From Lachnospiraceae bacterium (GTDB lineage: Bacteria > Bacillota > Clostridia > Lachnospirales > Lachnospiraceae): a DNA stretch of 64,000 nucleotides. The stretch covers positions 1 through 64,000 of the forward strand of contig JAILKJ010000045.1 in NCBI GenBank assembly GCA_024693845.1, read 5' to 3'. The position numbers and the translations under genes are program-made. The notes under the pieces were generated by a model, which was given only the letters and a program-made list of their open reading frames with translations, was not told where the DNA came from and searched no databases. Shown here one piece after another: positions 44,226 to 53,139 of the stretch (positions within the stretch are counted from its first letter, which is position 1; the number at the start of each line of letters is the position of its first letter).

Positions 44226-45020
44226 ATGGATTATTTGGTTATGATTCAGGCAAGGTGCGGGTCGACGCGCCTGCCCAATAAGGTTCTCAAGGATCTGTGC
44301 GGTAAACCCGCCCTGCAGAGAATGATCGAAAGAGTACAGAGAAGCAGACTGGTTGATGAGGTGATGGTTGTGACCTCTATCAGTGAAAACAATCTGCCTA
44401 TCCTAAAATTGTGTGCCGAGATGGGAGTACGGGTCGGCGTGGGATCTGAAGAGGATGTTTTGGATCGGTATTATCAGACGGCAAAGCTGATCAAGCCCAA
44501 ATATGTTATCAGGCTTACGGCTGACTGCCCCTGCTTTGATGCAGGATTGCTTGATATGGCAATTGAGCAGATGGATGAGTCTGTTGACTATTGCTACCTG
44601 ATGGGGGAAGAATTCGCAGACGGACTGGATCTGGAGATCATGAAGTATTCCGCATTGGAAACGGCATGGAGAAAGGCGGATCATTCTTTCGAGCGGGAGC
44701 ATGTAACGCAGTATATCGGCAGACATCCGGAATTATTTACGATCAAGGGCATCCCCTCTCCGATCGGTGATTTCAGTCACCATCGCTGGACGGTTGATGA
44801 ACCGGAAGACTTTGAAGTAGTGACCAGAATATATGAGCATTTCATAGGGGAATGTCACAGGGAAGATTTCAACTATCGCGATATCCTGGATTTTCTGAAA
44901 GATCATCCTGAGATCACTGAGATCAACAGCCGCTTTTTCAGGAATGAAGGATTGGAAAAATCCATCAGAGAAGACAGGATCGTTAAGAGCGGCGAGTCGG
45001 AAGAACGGGAAGGAATCTGA
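44226..45020 (+). CDS. SpsF-like nucleotidyltransferase (CMP-sugar synthetase-type)
   Basis: 264-aa protein with MIQARCGSTRLPNKVL at the N-terminus and RLTADCPCFDA, the patterns of the SpsF/CMP-KDO-synthetase-like family. It likely activates a nonulosonic acid with CTP, standing in for the NeuA-type PseF that is absent from this window. The last ~35 residues are charged and extend past the core. GAGGAAG precedes ATG 44226. Confidence 0.8.
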   Translation: MDYLVMIQARCGSTRLPNKVLKDLCGKPALQRMIERVQRSRLVDEVMVVTSISENNLPILKLCAEMGVRVGVGSEEDVLDRYYQTAKLIKPKYVIRLTADCPCFDAGLLDMAIEQMDESVDYCYLMGEEFADGLDLEIMKYSALETAWRKADHSFEREHVTQYIGRHPELFTIKGIPSPIGDFSHHRWTVDEPEDFEVVTRIYEHFIGECHREDFNYRDILDFLKDHPEITEINSRFFRNEGLEKSIREDRIVKSGESEEREGI

Positions 45021-45049
45021 GATAGACAAAGGTCTGAAAGGAGAGCGCA

Positions 45050-46339
45050 ATGCAGTCATTTGTAAATTCCGAGAAATTGTTGGAGAGAGAATTAAAGGTA
45101 TCTCCTCTGGCGGCACAGACATTCAGTAAATCCTATCGATATTTCTGTAAGGGCCTTGCTCCCAGTTATATGGATCATGGAGAGGGTTGCTATATCTATG
45201 ATGTGGACGGGAACAAGTTCATCGATTATATGTGTGCACTTGGCCCTGTTACGGTCGGATATAATGATCCCCAGGTCAACGAAGCGGTGATCCGGCAAGT
45301 GGGCAGATTCGCCAGCGGATCCTTGCAATCCGAGCTGGAGGTTGAGCTTGCAGAAAAACTGTGCGAGATCATACCCTGTGCGGAAATGGTGCGTTTTGTC
45401 AAGAACGGCAGTGACGCTACCACGGCTGCTATCAGACTGGCAAGAGCATATACGGGCAGGGATGTCGTTTTAATGTGCGGCTATCATGGCATGCATGATT
45501 GGTCCATCGGAGCCTCGGCAAATCATAAGGGCGTTCCCGAAGCGGTCAGAAAGCTGACGATCAATTTTGCTTATAACGATCTTGCTGATCTGGAAAAGAA
45601 ACTTCAGGATCATGAAGTGGCAGCAGTGATCCTTGAACCCATTCAGAGCAATGGCCCCAAGGAGGGATACTTGAACGAGGTAAAGGAGCTGGCACATCGC
45701 TACGGAGCTGTTCTGATCTTTGACGAAGTGGTATCGGGATTCCGATATGCGCTGGGAGGCGCATCCGAGGTCTTTGGTGTGACGCCGGATCTTGCATCTT
45801 TTGGAAAAGGCATGGCTAACGGATACGCCATTTCTGCAGTGGCGGGTAAAAAAGAGCTGCTCAAGCAGATAGAGGATGGTGTATTTGTGTCAATGACCTT
45901 TGGCGGTGACAGCATTTCCATGGCTGCGTCTCTTGCAACGATCAAAAAGCTGGAAAAGCCCGGATTCTATGACAGGCTGAGAGAGATCGGCGAGATTCAG
46001 AAAAACGGCGTATCTGATCTGATCCGGAAATACAGGCTGGAGGATGTGGTGAGCATCAGCGGTATGCCGATTCATGCAGGCTTATCATTTGAAGGTCATG
46101 GTTCTCTGAATTATCTGGATGTACAATCCGTATATTCACAGACAATGATCCAAAACGGAGTGCTCATTTTCGCATTCTACAATCTCAGCGGATCACATTC
46201 CAAAGAAGATGCGCAGCAGTATCTGGATGCGACGGACCAGGCCTTCTCTCTGATCAGAAAAGCAGTTGACCGGGATTCGGTCGACGGAATCCTGCTGGGA
46301 GGCAAAGTGGATCCGGTATTTAAGAGGAATATAAAATAA
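45050..46339 (+). CDS. Class-III PLP aminotransferase, glutamate-1-semialdehyde-aminomutase-like
   Basis: 429-aa fold-type I enzyme. Motifs: YDVDGNKFIDYMCALGPVTVGY, FVKNGSDATTAAIRLARA, GYHGMHDW, FDEVVSGFRYALGGA and PLP lysine K253 in FGKGMANGY. It resembles HemL, but HemL belongs with haem genes, whereas this sits in a nonulosonic-acid cluster. PseC, the usual transaminase of that pathway, is a DegT-type enzyme and is not in the window. This protein may replace PseC or act on another sugar. AAAGGAG precedes the ATG. Confidence 0.85.
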   Translation: MQSFVNSEKLLERELKVSPLAAQTFSKSYRYFCKGLAPSYMDHGEGCYIYDVDGNKFIDYMCALGPVTVGYNDPQVNEAVIRQVGRFASGSLQSELEVELAEKLCEIIPCAEMVRFVKNGSDATTAAIRLARAYTGRDVVLMCGYHGMHDWSIGASANHKGVPEAVRKLTINFAYNDLADLEKKLQDHEVAAVILEPIQSNGPKEGYLNEVKELAHRYGAVLIFDEVVSGFRYALGGASEVFGVTPDLASFGKGMANGYAISAVAGKKELLKQIEDGVFVSMTFGGDSISMAASLATIKKLEKPGFYDRLREIGEIQKNGVSDLIRKYRLEDVVSISGMPIHAGLSFEGHGSLNYLDVQSVYSQTMIQNGVLIFAFYNLSGSHSKEDAQQYLDATDQAFSLIRKAVDRDSVDGILLGGKVDPVFKRNIK

Positions 46340-46353
46340 TAGGGGATCCCTGT

Positions 46354-47604
46354 ATGAATAATGGTATTATTGGAGCACTAAGTCAATGTCATGATGTTCA
46401 CAGGAAGCTTATCGAGCTGATACAAAAGAATCAGACTGAAGCAGCAAAAGAAGTGATACGTGTTTTACAGGATACAGCCATTGGTGTGGGAGAAGCAATA
46501 GAGCATGATTATGGTAAAAAACAAGCCGCAGTATCAAGATTAGAGGAATACTGTGAGATATTATACCGGGTATATGAAGGCCTCGAAAATAAAAGCGGTA
46601 CAGTTGTGCGGGCAATTGACATGGTTAGTGAGGCGGATGCGAAAATATGGAAGGCTGAAGTAATAAGTAAAAGGATAATGGGGGTAGATGTATCCGGACA
46701 GTTCAGGACATATTATGACCGCCCCAAGTATGCTGATGAGGTGGGAATCCTTTCTGAAGGAAAGCTAAAATACAAAACAGCTATAGTATTACAGGGACCG
46801 TTGAAAAAGGAAGAAGATTTTACGCTTGAAACGGTTCGTTTATATAAAAAATTATATCCGGATTGTTTGATAGTACTTTCGACATGGGACAGTGAAAAGG
46901 ATTACTTACAGCCGTTTTATGATGAGGGGATCATAATTTGCGTGAATGAACCCCCCATACATTCCGGTGCATTGAACTGCAGCTTTCAGGCAAAAAGTGC
47001 ACACGAAGGAATAGAGAGAGCGAAAGCATACGGATGCGAAAGAATATGTAAGACAAGAACGGATCAACGGTTTTACAGACCGGAATTGTTTTCATACCTT
47101 GAAGATGTAATAGATCAATTCCCGATGCGAATAGATTCTATTCAGAAAAACAGATTGATTGCCATAAGCTATACTACATTTTCTAACAGACTATACCATA
47201 TATGTGACATGTTTTTATATGGCGATAGCGAAGATGTTGCCAGGTACTTTTCCGGGAGAATGGATGAAAGAGACTGGGAGCTGATTAAATGGACGGATAA
47301 TATTCAGTATTCGAAGCTACGCGCAGGGGAAGTGTGGTTTACTGCAGATTATATAGAATCGCTTGGATATGAGCTGAAATGGACATATGAAGACAGTGCG
47401 TATTACCTGCGAGAGTTCTTTGTTATTATCGATACTGATTTGATTGATCTGTACTGGGCAAAATATTCCGATAATGAGCATCCTGAAAGAAAATATAATG
47501 ATGATAATTTTCAAAACCAGAGAATTGTAACTTTTTTTGATTGGTTACACGAATATAGGAAAGAAAAAGTAGTTGCTTTTGATACACTCGGTGTGAAAAA
47601 ATAA
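46354..47604 (+). CDS. WavE-family glycan synthesis protein
   Basis: 416-aa protein. From about residue 140 it shows the WavE pattern: AIVLQGPLKKEEDFTLETVRL, YPDCLIVLSTWDSEK, NCSFQAKSAHEGIERAK and RICKTRTDQRFYRPELF. The N-terminal ~135 residues are helical and unassigned. WavE was described in Vibrio lipopolysaccharide core synthesis; in Gram-positives, relatives occur in surface or flagellar glycan islands. The coding sequence is visibly richer in A/T than the pse genes before it, suggesting a different origin. Confidence 0.75.
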   Translation: MNNGIIGALSQCHDVHRKLIELIQKNQTEAAKEVIRVLQDTAIGVGEAIEHDYGKKQAAVSRLEEYCEILYRVYEGLENKSGTVVRAIDMVSEADAKIWKAEVISKRIMGVDVSGQFRTYYDRPKYADEVGILSEGKLKYKTAIVLQGPLKKEEDFTLETVRLYKKLYPDCLIVLSTWDSEKDYLQPFYDEGIIICVNEPPIHSGALNCSFQAKSAHEGIERAKAYGCERICKTRTDQRFYRPELFSYLEDVIDQFPMRIDSIQKNRLIAISYTTFSNRLYHICDMFLYGDSEDVARYFSGRMDERDWELIKWTDNIQYSKLRAGEVWFTADYIESLGYELKWTYEDSAYYLREFFVIIDTDLIDLYWAKYSDNEHPERKYNDDNFQNQRIVTFFDWLHEYRKEKVVAFDTLGVKK

Positions 47605-47608
47605 CAGA

Positions 47609-49183
47609 ATGGGAACAATAGCTAACGAACCAATCGTAGCGCTCAGAAACAGGATCGCGCATAGTGCTGCGGAAGTGAAGGGATATCTGCAGGAGAATCA
47701 AGGGTGTATCAATGCAGCCTTGTCCTTGCTTGCGGATGAAACTTCCTACGGCTTGGTAAGAGAGTATCTTGATCTGATCGATAAAGAACAGTTTCGTATT
47801 TCCGAAGGAACCGGCGTATCTGAGATGCCTTTGCTGATGAAAAGATTGAAGGCGTCAGATTCGGATCTTGACAGGATCAAAGTGCTTGCAACATCTGTCA
47901 TTTCAGATCTGTGGGAAATCCCCCTATTTGTAAAAGAAATAATTGGAAAATGTGAAATCAGAGCCATGTCCGAAGGGGATGGTTCTTTGTATTACGCATT
48001 GGATTTTTCTTGGCTGAACGATCGGTCCTGCAAAGGGGATGGGAAACAGGAGAACCTGCTTAAGAGGGTGGTGGCGGTTTCCGGTGCCATGTATTCCTTT
48101 AGCAATGTGGATCTGGTAAAGGCATTTGGGATCATACCTTATCTGTTTCATGCAGAGTATGGCTGCGATGTAAAGATGGTCACTTATGATACCGGAGAAG
48201 AGTATCCATACCAGAAGCTCCTTCCGGGACTTGAGATTGTCAAGATCAAGGATAAGCGACCGGTTGGCATGGTGAATTATGTGCGTGAAAATGCTGTCGA
48301 TATCGATCTTCTGATATTACAGGGGGCCTATGAATATAACCACGATGTGGTTGTGACTTATAAGAAAGAAAACCCCACCGGAAAGATATTTATGAATCTG
48401 GATCAGAACAGTGAGTGGATGGACAGGATCATCTGGGATGATCCGTCCTATCGTGAAATGATGGATCTTGTTGATATCAAGGGATCCACCTGTAAGCCTA
48501 TGCAGGATCATCTGAATGAGAAATGGCCCTGGCATATCGATTGTGTTCATCAGGGGTATTATAATATCTTCGGCTTTGAAGATGATATGGAAAAGGTCCT
48601 TGCAAACAAGGAAAAGACGATACTCTGTGTGGCCAGACACGGAACATGGCAGAAGGCAACGGAAGTGTTGTTGGAGGCTTTTGCACGTATCGAGGCAATG
48701 ATTCCGGAATGGCGCTTGGAACTGGTAGGAAGCATTGAAGAAGAGTTTAAGAGTTATATCGAAGAATACTACGGACGATATCCGTTGCTACGGGATAGAG
48801 TTGTATTCTTCGGAAACATACAGGACAGGCAAAAATTACATGAGCATTTTCTGAAGGCGGGAATTTTTACGTTGACATCCAGAGTGGAGGGCGGCACGCC
48901 GAATGTGATCGCAGAAGCGCTTAAGGCTGGATGCGCCATTGCGCTCACCAGATTTGATGCATATCCGGATACTGTTGGACCGTTGGACGATGAAGACAAG
49001 GTTTGCGGACTGACAGCTGACATAGATGATATAGACGGATACGCAGACATTTTGGAGAGATTATGCAATTCGGATGATCTGGACGAGTTGCAGAGAAATG
49101 CGTGCTGGCGTGCGGATCGGTACTTTGATGCGATCAAGATCGAAAGGGAATTATATGGGAAGCTTATTCACGCGGAACAGTAG
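47609..49183 (+). CDS. GT4-type glycosyltransferase with N-terminal extension
   Basis: 524-aa protein. Residues 1 to ~140 are helical and unassigned. From about 140 it is a GT-B glycosyltransferase with ILCVARHGTWQKATEVLLEAF, VVFFGNIQDRQKLHEHF and the donor-site ExE-type segment VEGGTPNVIAEALKAGCAIAL. It probably uses a nucleotide-sugar to extend the island's glycan. It starts 4 bp after the WavE-like gene. Its last 29 bp overlap the next gene. Confidence 0.8.
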   Translation: MGTIANEPIVALRNRIAHSAAEVKGYLQENQGCINAALSLLADETSYGLVREYLDLIDKEQFRISEGTGVSEMPLLMKRLKASDSDLDRIKVLATSVISDLWEIPLFVKEIIGKCEIRAMSEGDGSLYYALDFSWLNDRSCKGDGKQENLLKRVVAVSGAMYSFSNVDLVKAFGIIPYLFHAEYGCDVKMVTYDTGEEYPYQKLLPGLEIVKIKDKRPVGMVNYVRENAVDIDLLILQGAYEYNHDVVVTYKKENPTGKIFMNLDQNSEWMDRIIWDDPSYREMMDLVDIKGSTCKPMQDHLNEKWPWHIDCVHQGYYNIFGFEDDMEKVLANKEKTILCVARHGTWQKATEVLLEAFARIEAMIPEWRLELVGSIEEEFKSYIEEYYGRYPLLRDRVVFFGNIQDRQKLHEHFLKAGIFTLTSRVEGGTPNVIAEALKAGCAIALTRFDAYPDTVGPLDDEDKVCGLTADIDDIDGYADILERLCNSDDLDELQRNACWRADRYFDAIKIERELYGKLIHAEQ

Positions 49184-49874
49184 TTTTATATATGGTGATG
49201 AAGCCGGGGAAAAAGTGCTTCTGGATCTTAGTGATTACATGAAGAACAAAAGTCATATCCCATTTCATTCGCTGTCGGGAGACAGGACGGTTTCCGATAT
49301 TATAGTTTCGTTGATGGATGGACACGAAATCGTGGGGCATGAATCCGGAGAGGATGTATATTTGACGGACTATACCTTGATCGATGTATTATCCTTCGGA
49401 TATCTTGTACAGTCTTCAAAACCCCGCCACGTGTTGGAGATAGGAGCGGGAGAAGGAATACTGAGCTACCATTTGGGGAGTATAGTAGGGGCGTTGAGCC
49501 GTGAAGGAAGTCTGACTTGTGTACAGGATACTCTGGATCCTGAAATGCAGAAGAAATGGAAGTTATCGATTGATCGGATCGTTGAAGAAGACAGGCCGAA
49601 ACTGCGGTATATGGCAGTGGAAGACGGTGACGTGATGTTGGAAAGCAGATTATATGACATGGTGGCGGTTAATGGCTTTCAAGTTCTTTCAGACCCTGTG
49701 GGGGCCATAAAGGAAGCGGTGAAAACGGTTAAACCAAAGGGATATGTTATATGTCTGAGTCACAGGGATGACTGGTTGTTATTTGATACATTCAAATACT
49801 ATTTTGAAAACTGCGAAGAATACTATTTGGGAGATTCGGGTTTCATTATGGTGGGAGTGTCTGCGGAGCATTGA
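49155..49874 (+). CDS. Class-I SAM-dependent methyltransferase-like protein
   Basis: 239-aa protein starting at ATG 49155 (AAAGGGA upstream), inside the end of the GT4 gene. Motif I VLEIGAGEGILSYHLG is clear. LYDMVAVNGFQVLSDP and KPKGYVICLSHRDD are the later strands. It probably methylates the glycan or a precursor. Its last 52 bp overlap the end of the opposing gene at 49823-51295. Confidence 0.75.
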   Translation: MGSLFTRNSSFIYGDEAGEKVLLDLSDYMKNKSHIPFHSLSGDRTVSDIIVSLMDGHEIVGHESGEDVYLTDYTLIDVLSFGYLVQSSKPRHVLEIGAGEGILSYHLGSIVGALSREGSLTCVQDTLDPEMQKKWKLSIDRIVEEDRPKLRYMAVEDGDVMLESRLYDMVAVNGFQVLSDPVGAIKEAVKTVKPKGYVICLSHRDDWLLFDTFKYYFENCEEYYLGDSGFIMVGVSAEH

Positions 49875-51295
49875 AGCGCGGAATAGATCACGTTGCGAAA
49901 ATTAGTCTCAGCATCGGGCATCCAGTAAAGCTCTCCCTTTGGACGGTATGTTCGTCCGGGTGTATAATCATAGATTCCACGTAGTATGTCATCGCAGGTT
50001 TCTGCAACGGAAAGTTCCTCATTGGTGAGCAGATCTGATACAAGTTCGTGGTCAACCATATCTAACCCATTATAGATAATTACTTTCAGAGTGTCATAGC
50101 AAAGAGCTTCTAATGCGGCAGTGCTTCTTTCGGCAATAACAATGTCGCAGGCTGAGAAGAAGGTATGAATATCCACCTTTGCGCTGATCAGATTCAGTTT
50201 TGGAGAAACTGTATGAATATGTTCAAGAAGCTCATCTGTAATAACATCTCCGCTGTGAAATTTAAAAGCAACAGCATAAGGGGCAGACACAAGTCTTGAT
50301 AATTCCATGGCCAGTTCAAGAATGTCCTGTTCGCTGGAAGAAATGATACCGATCAGAACATAAGAACCATGAGGTTTCTTATCGGGGATGATCGGATATT
50401 GCATTCCGGGTTTACCAACCGGGATAATGCTTCTGCCTTCCTCTGACCGAATTCGATCGATCTTGGAGTAACTTAAAAGATAGTCCGAAGATCTGCATGA
50501 AGAGGGGAGAGAGGTTTTTGTACTGCTGATCCCGTGCATGATCTCGTAGCAGGGAATATGGACTGTCAAAGCTTCCTCATATAGAAATTGGATGGACTCC
50601 GAACCGCCGTGAGCATAGCAAATGATCTTTGGTCTCATGGTGAGAAGTACATCCCTATAAAACATGGTATAGGCTTGCCACTCTTGAAGGATACGATACA
50701 GCTTTGCGATTATGCAGGTTCTGTAATACTCCGGAATTTGACAGTGATAGTCTGCATTGATGATAGAAAAGAAATGTTCATCCATAAAGTCGCATAATTC
50801 TTTCAGATCCACATCGGCTACTCCGTATACAGAGAATAAGGAAGATTGTGAAAAAAAGGAGATGTTATGCGTATGAATAGTTGCTGATCCATCAGATCCG
50901 TCGGACAATTGCTCTTCTATAACACGATAATCAACATCATCAAGCGTGTCAATATACGGATCCAGAACAGGATGACAGAGAGCACCATTGATCAGTTTAC
51001 GAAGTCCGAGAGAAACAAATAAAACATCAGTTGGAGCCGGATCATCTTTTAGGATCAGAGCTATTCTCTCGGCGGGAGTGGTTTTGCGGAGCGAAACCGT
51101 TTTTTGTTCCGATATGATCTTGTAGATCGATGGGTCGTATTCTTTGTCATGCATGTAGTACTCATCATCAGCGATCACACCGCAAATATTTGAGATATAC
51201 TTATAAACTGGTATGTTCTTGTAGGCTATGGAGGAAAGTCTGTTTATTGTATGCTGTTGCAGCACTATGGGAGTTAAATTTGCTTTTTCTGACAT
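49823..51295 (-). CDS. Putative surface-glycan transferase, family uncertain
   Basis: 490-aa protein beginning MSEKANLTPIVLQQHTINRL. The C-terminal half looks like a GT-B capsule/glycerophosphotransferase-type domain: ICYAHGGSESIQF, CYEIMHGISSTKTSLP, AVAFKFHSGDVITDELL and IHTFFSACDIVIAERSTAALEALCYDTLK. The N-terminal half is unassigned. ATG 51295 is chosen because the minus-strand promoter lies at 51388-51360; the open frame to 51577 would overlap the divergent gene. It could be a capsule-type or teichoic-acid-like transferase; I cannot decide. Confidence 0.65.
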   Translation of the reverse strand: MSEKANLTPIVLQQHTINRLSSIAYKNIPVYKYISNICGVIADDEYYMHDKEYDPSIYKIISEQKTVSLRKTTPAERIALILKDDPAPTDVLFVSLGLRKLINGALCHPVLDPYIDTLDDVDYRVIEEQLSDGSDGSATIHTHNISFFSQSSLFSVYGVADVDLKELCDFMDEHFFSIINADYHCQIPEYYRTCIIAKLYRILQEWQAYTMFYRDVLLTMRPKIICYAHGGSESIQFLYEEALTVHIPCYEIMHGISSTKTSLPSSCRSSDYLLSYSKIDRIRSEEGRSIIPVGKPGMQYPIIPDKKPHGSYVLIGIISSSEQDILELAMELSRLVSAPYAVAFKFHSGDVITDELLEHIHTVSPKLNLISAKVDIHTFFSACDIVIAERSTAALEALCYDTLKVIIYNGLDMVDHELVSDLLTNEELSVAETCDDILRGIYDYTPGRTYRPKGELYWMPDAETNFRNVIYSALQCSADTPTIMKPESPK

Positions 51296-51328
51296 TGTTA
51301 TATACCTGAGGTAGCGGATGGGTGTCTG

Positions 51329-51357
51329 TTTACACAGAACCCCTGATTTGATAGAAT
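51329..51357 (+). promoter_or_regulatory. Sigma-A-type promoter for the DUF115 gene pair
   Basis: TTTACA (51329-51334), a 17-bp spacer and TAGAAT (51352-51357): five of six matches in both boxes. It lies 33 bp before ATG 51390. Its -10 is 2 bp from that of the opposing promoter at 51360-51388, so the two face each other. Confidence 0.65.
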
Positions 51358-51359
51358 TA

Positions 51360-51388
51360 ATAGTATCATAGGCGTAGTTTAAGGTCAA
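51360..51388 (-). promoter_or_regulatory. Sigma-A-type promoter for the leftward transferase gene
   Basis: On the minus strand TTGACC (51388-51383), a 17-bp spacer and TACTAT (51365-51360), five of six matches in each box, give a leader of about 58 nt to ATG 51295. The -35 overlaps the ribosome-binding region of the divergent DUF115 gene. Confidence 0.65.
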
Positions 51389-51389
51389 C

Positions 51390-53105
51390 ATGGGATTGGA
51401 ACTGATGAAATACGAAGAAACGGAAAAGCGGATAGAAAAATTAAAAGAGATACATAGTAATTGCCTGCGGTATATTTCACTTGTCCGTGTGCAAAAATAC
51501 TTTGTTGCATCCTGTCGTTTGGACGAGATCATAACTGCCTTGCAAAGTCTCCTAAATGATGAATGCGATGAAAGCATAAACAGTATTCTTCCACAGTTGC
51601 TGACGGCTATGGAGGCAGAAGATTATCTTTTGACTGCAGACTATTTGGAAGATGGTCTTCTTGTGTGGGTTGAAAACGAAATGATCTCATTGAGGCGATC
51701 GATTGAAGGTTTTGATGAAGAGCTTTTTGTTGAGAACTATCGGTATAATCTGGGAAGAGTTAAAGAATGTGATGAGGATCTATATAGGCTGATCTGTGAC
51801 AAGCAGTCTCTTTCGATGAAAGGCAATCTTGAAATAACGAAAAGCGGTCAGTATACATTGTATTTCCGAGATGAACTTGGAAGATATTATTTCCACGGAA
51901 ATGGGAATCCGCAAATAGAAGGAGAAATACTGGCGGCAAGTTATTTTCATTCAAACTGCCGTCATTATATCGTGTTCGGTTTGGGGCTGGGATATCATTG
52001 CAAAGCATTGGCGGATATGGATGACGGGGCCACCTATCAGATATTTGAGCCGGATGCAAATGTTCTTCTGTCAGCGATGATTGCAGATAGAATGGATTGG
52101 CTATGGGATAACGATCGGATCGAGCTGGCGCTGGATCCGGAGCTTGCCCGGTTCAGTGAAGCACTGGCTGATGCAGGAAGACTGTCTTATAATTCCGATA
52201 CAGCTTTGATGATTCATCATCCTTCCCTGAGACATCTTAAGATAAAAGGGATAAAAGAAAAGCTGGAAGAGGTTTTTGTGAGTGATGCAAGTGCCAGAGA
52301 GCAGGGCAGGCTTCTGCGATCGAATTTTCGGGAAAACATTAAGAGGTGCAATACGGACTTGAGGGATGTGAAAAGAGATTTTTGCGGTAGAAAAGCGATC
52401 ATTGCTGCCGGTGGACCATCGCTGGACAAAAATATTAGGCTGCTGCATGATCTGCCGGAGGGTTACGTATTGCTTTGCGTTGGGACGGTTTTTCGAAAGC
52501 TCATGAAGGAAGGTATCGTTCCGGATTATGTGATCGTAACGGATCCCATGAGAGATATAGAAGATCAATTTGAGGGCCTGTGGAATGAAAATGTGCCGGT
52601 TTTGATCTTGTCTACTGCATGTATGGGAGTTGCCGGAAAGTATAAGGGACAAAAATATCTTCTATTCCAAAATGATTATATGGATGCGGAGATGCAGGCG
52701 AAGGAAATTGGACAACCGCTTTTTAAATGCGGAGGTTCTGTTGCAACAACAGCTCTGGACCTTTGCATTAGCTTTCAATGCAGTAGTATCGCTTTTGTCG
52801 GCCTGGATCTGGCTTTCTCGGATAATCTTTCTCATGCAAGCGGGACTGCCGGTAGACAGGAAATGAGCATAAGCGGATGGAAGGAAGTAGAAGGGTATCT
52901 ATGGAAGGAAACAGACGGAAAGCCGATAGTATGTGATGTGAAAGTGAGTAGCAGTCCGATTCTGACCATGTACAGAATGTGGATAGAAGCCCGTTTGCAG
53001 GAAAAGGACGTAACGATGCCTGTATATGATGCTTCTGAGGGTGGAGCAGTCATTAAAGGGACTGAAATCATCCGGCTGACGGATCTGCTTAATGGGAAAC
53101 GATAG
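51390..53105 (+). CDS. DUF115/MAF-type protein (motility-associated glycosyltransferase), first copy
   Basis: 571-aa protein of the 6-hydroxymethylpterin-pyrophosphokinase MptE-like (DUF115) family, which includes the Maf proteins that transfer nonulosonic acids to flagellin. Family motifs: FGLGLGYHCKALADM with QIFEPD, the central KAIIAAGGPSLDKNI (about residues 335-350), VTDPMRDIE, FKCGGSVATTALDL, AFVGLDLAFSD and YDASEGGAVIKGTEI near the end. ATG 51390 follows AAGGTC; an ATG five codons later is possible. The second copy follows immediately, and both lie 5 kb from the flagellar operon. Confidence 0.85.
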   Translation: MGLELMKYEETEKRIEKLKEIHSNCLRYISLVRVQKYFVASCRLDEIITALQSLLNDECDESINSILPQLLTAMEAEDYLLTADYLEDGLLVWVENEMISLRRSIEGFDEELFVENYRYNLGRVKECDEDLYRLICDKQSLSMKGNLEITKSGQYTLYFRDELGRYYFHGNGNPQIEGEILAASYFHSNCRHYIVFGLGLGYHCKALADMDDGATYQIFEPDANVLLSAMIADRMDWLWDNDRIELALDPELARFSEALADAGRLSYNSDTALMIHHPSLRHLKIKGIKEKLEEVFVSDASAREQGRLLRSNFRENIKRCNTDLRDVKRDFCGRKAIIAAGGPSLDKNIRLLHDLPEGYVLLCVGTVFRKLMKEGIVPDYVIVTDPMRDIEDQFEGLWNENVPVLILSTACMGVAGKYKGQKYLLFQNDYMDAEMQAKEIGQPLFKCGGSVATTALDLCISFQCSSIAFVGLDLAFSDNLSHASGTAGRQEMSISGWKEVEGYLWKETDGKPIVCDVKVSSSPILTMYRMWIEARLQEKDVTMPVYDASEGGAVIKGTEIIRLTDLLNGKR

Positions 53106-53139
53106 GAAAACAAAAAGTATTATAAATGAGGTATTAGCC

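Noticed and set aside
45050..46339. Annotation as HemL (glutamate-1-semialdehyde aminomutase) in haem synthesis
   Set aside because: The fold fits, but there are no haem genes nearby and the gene is embedded in a nonulosonate cluster; class-III aminotransferase of that cluster is the safer call.
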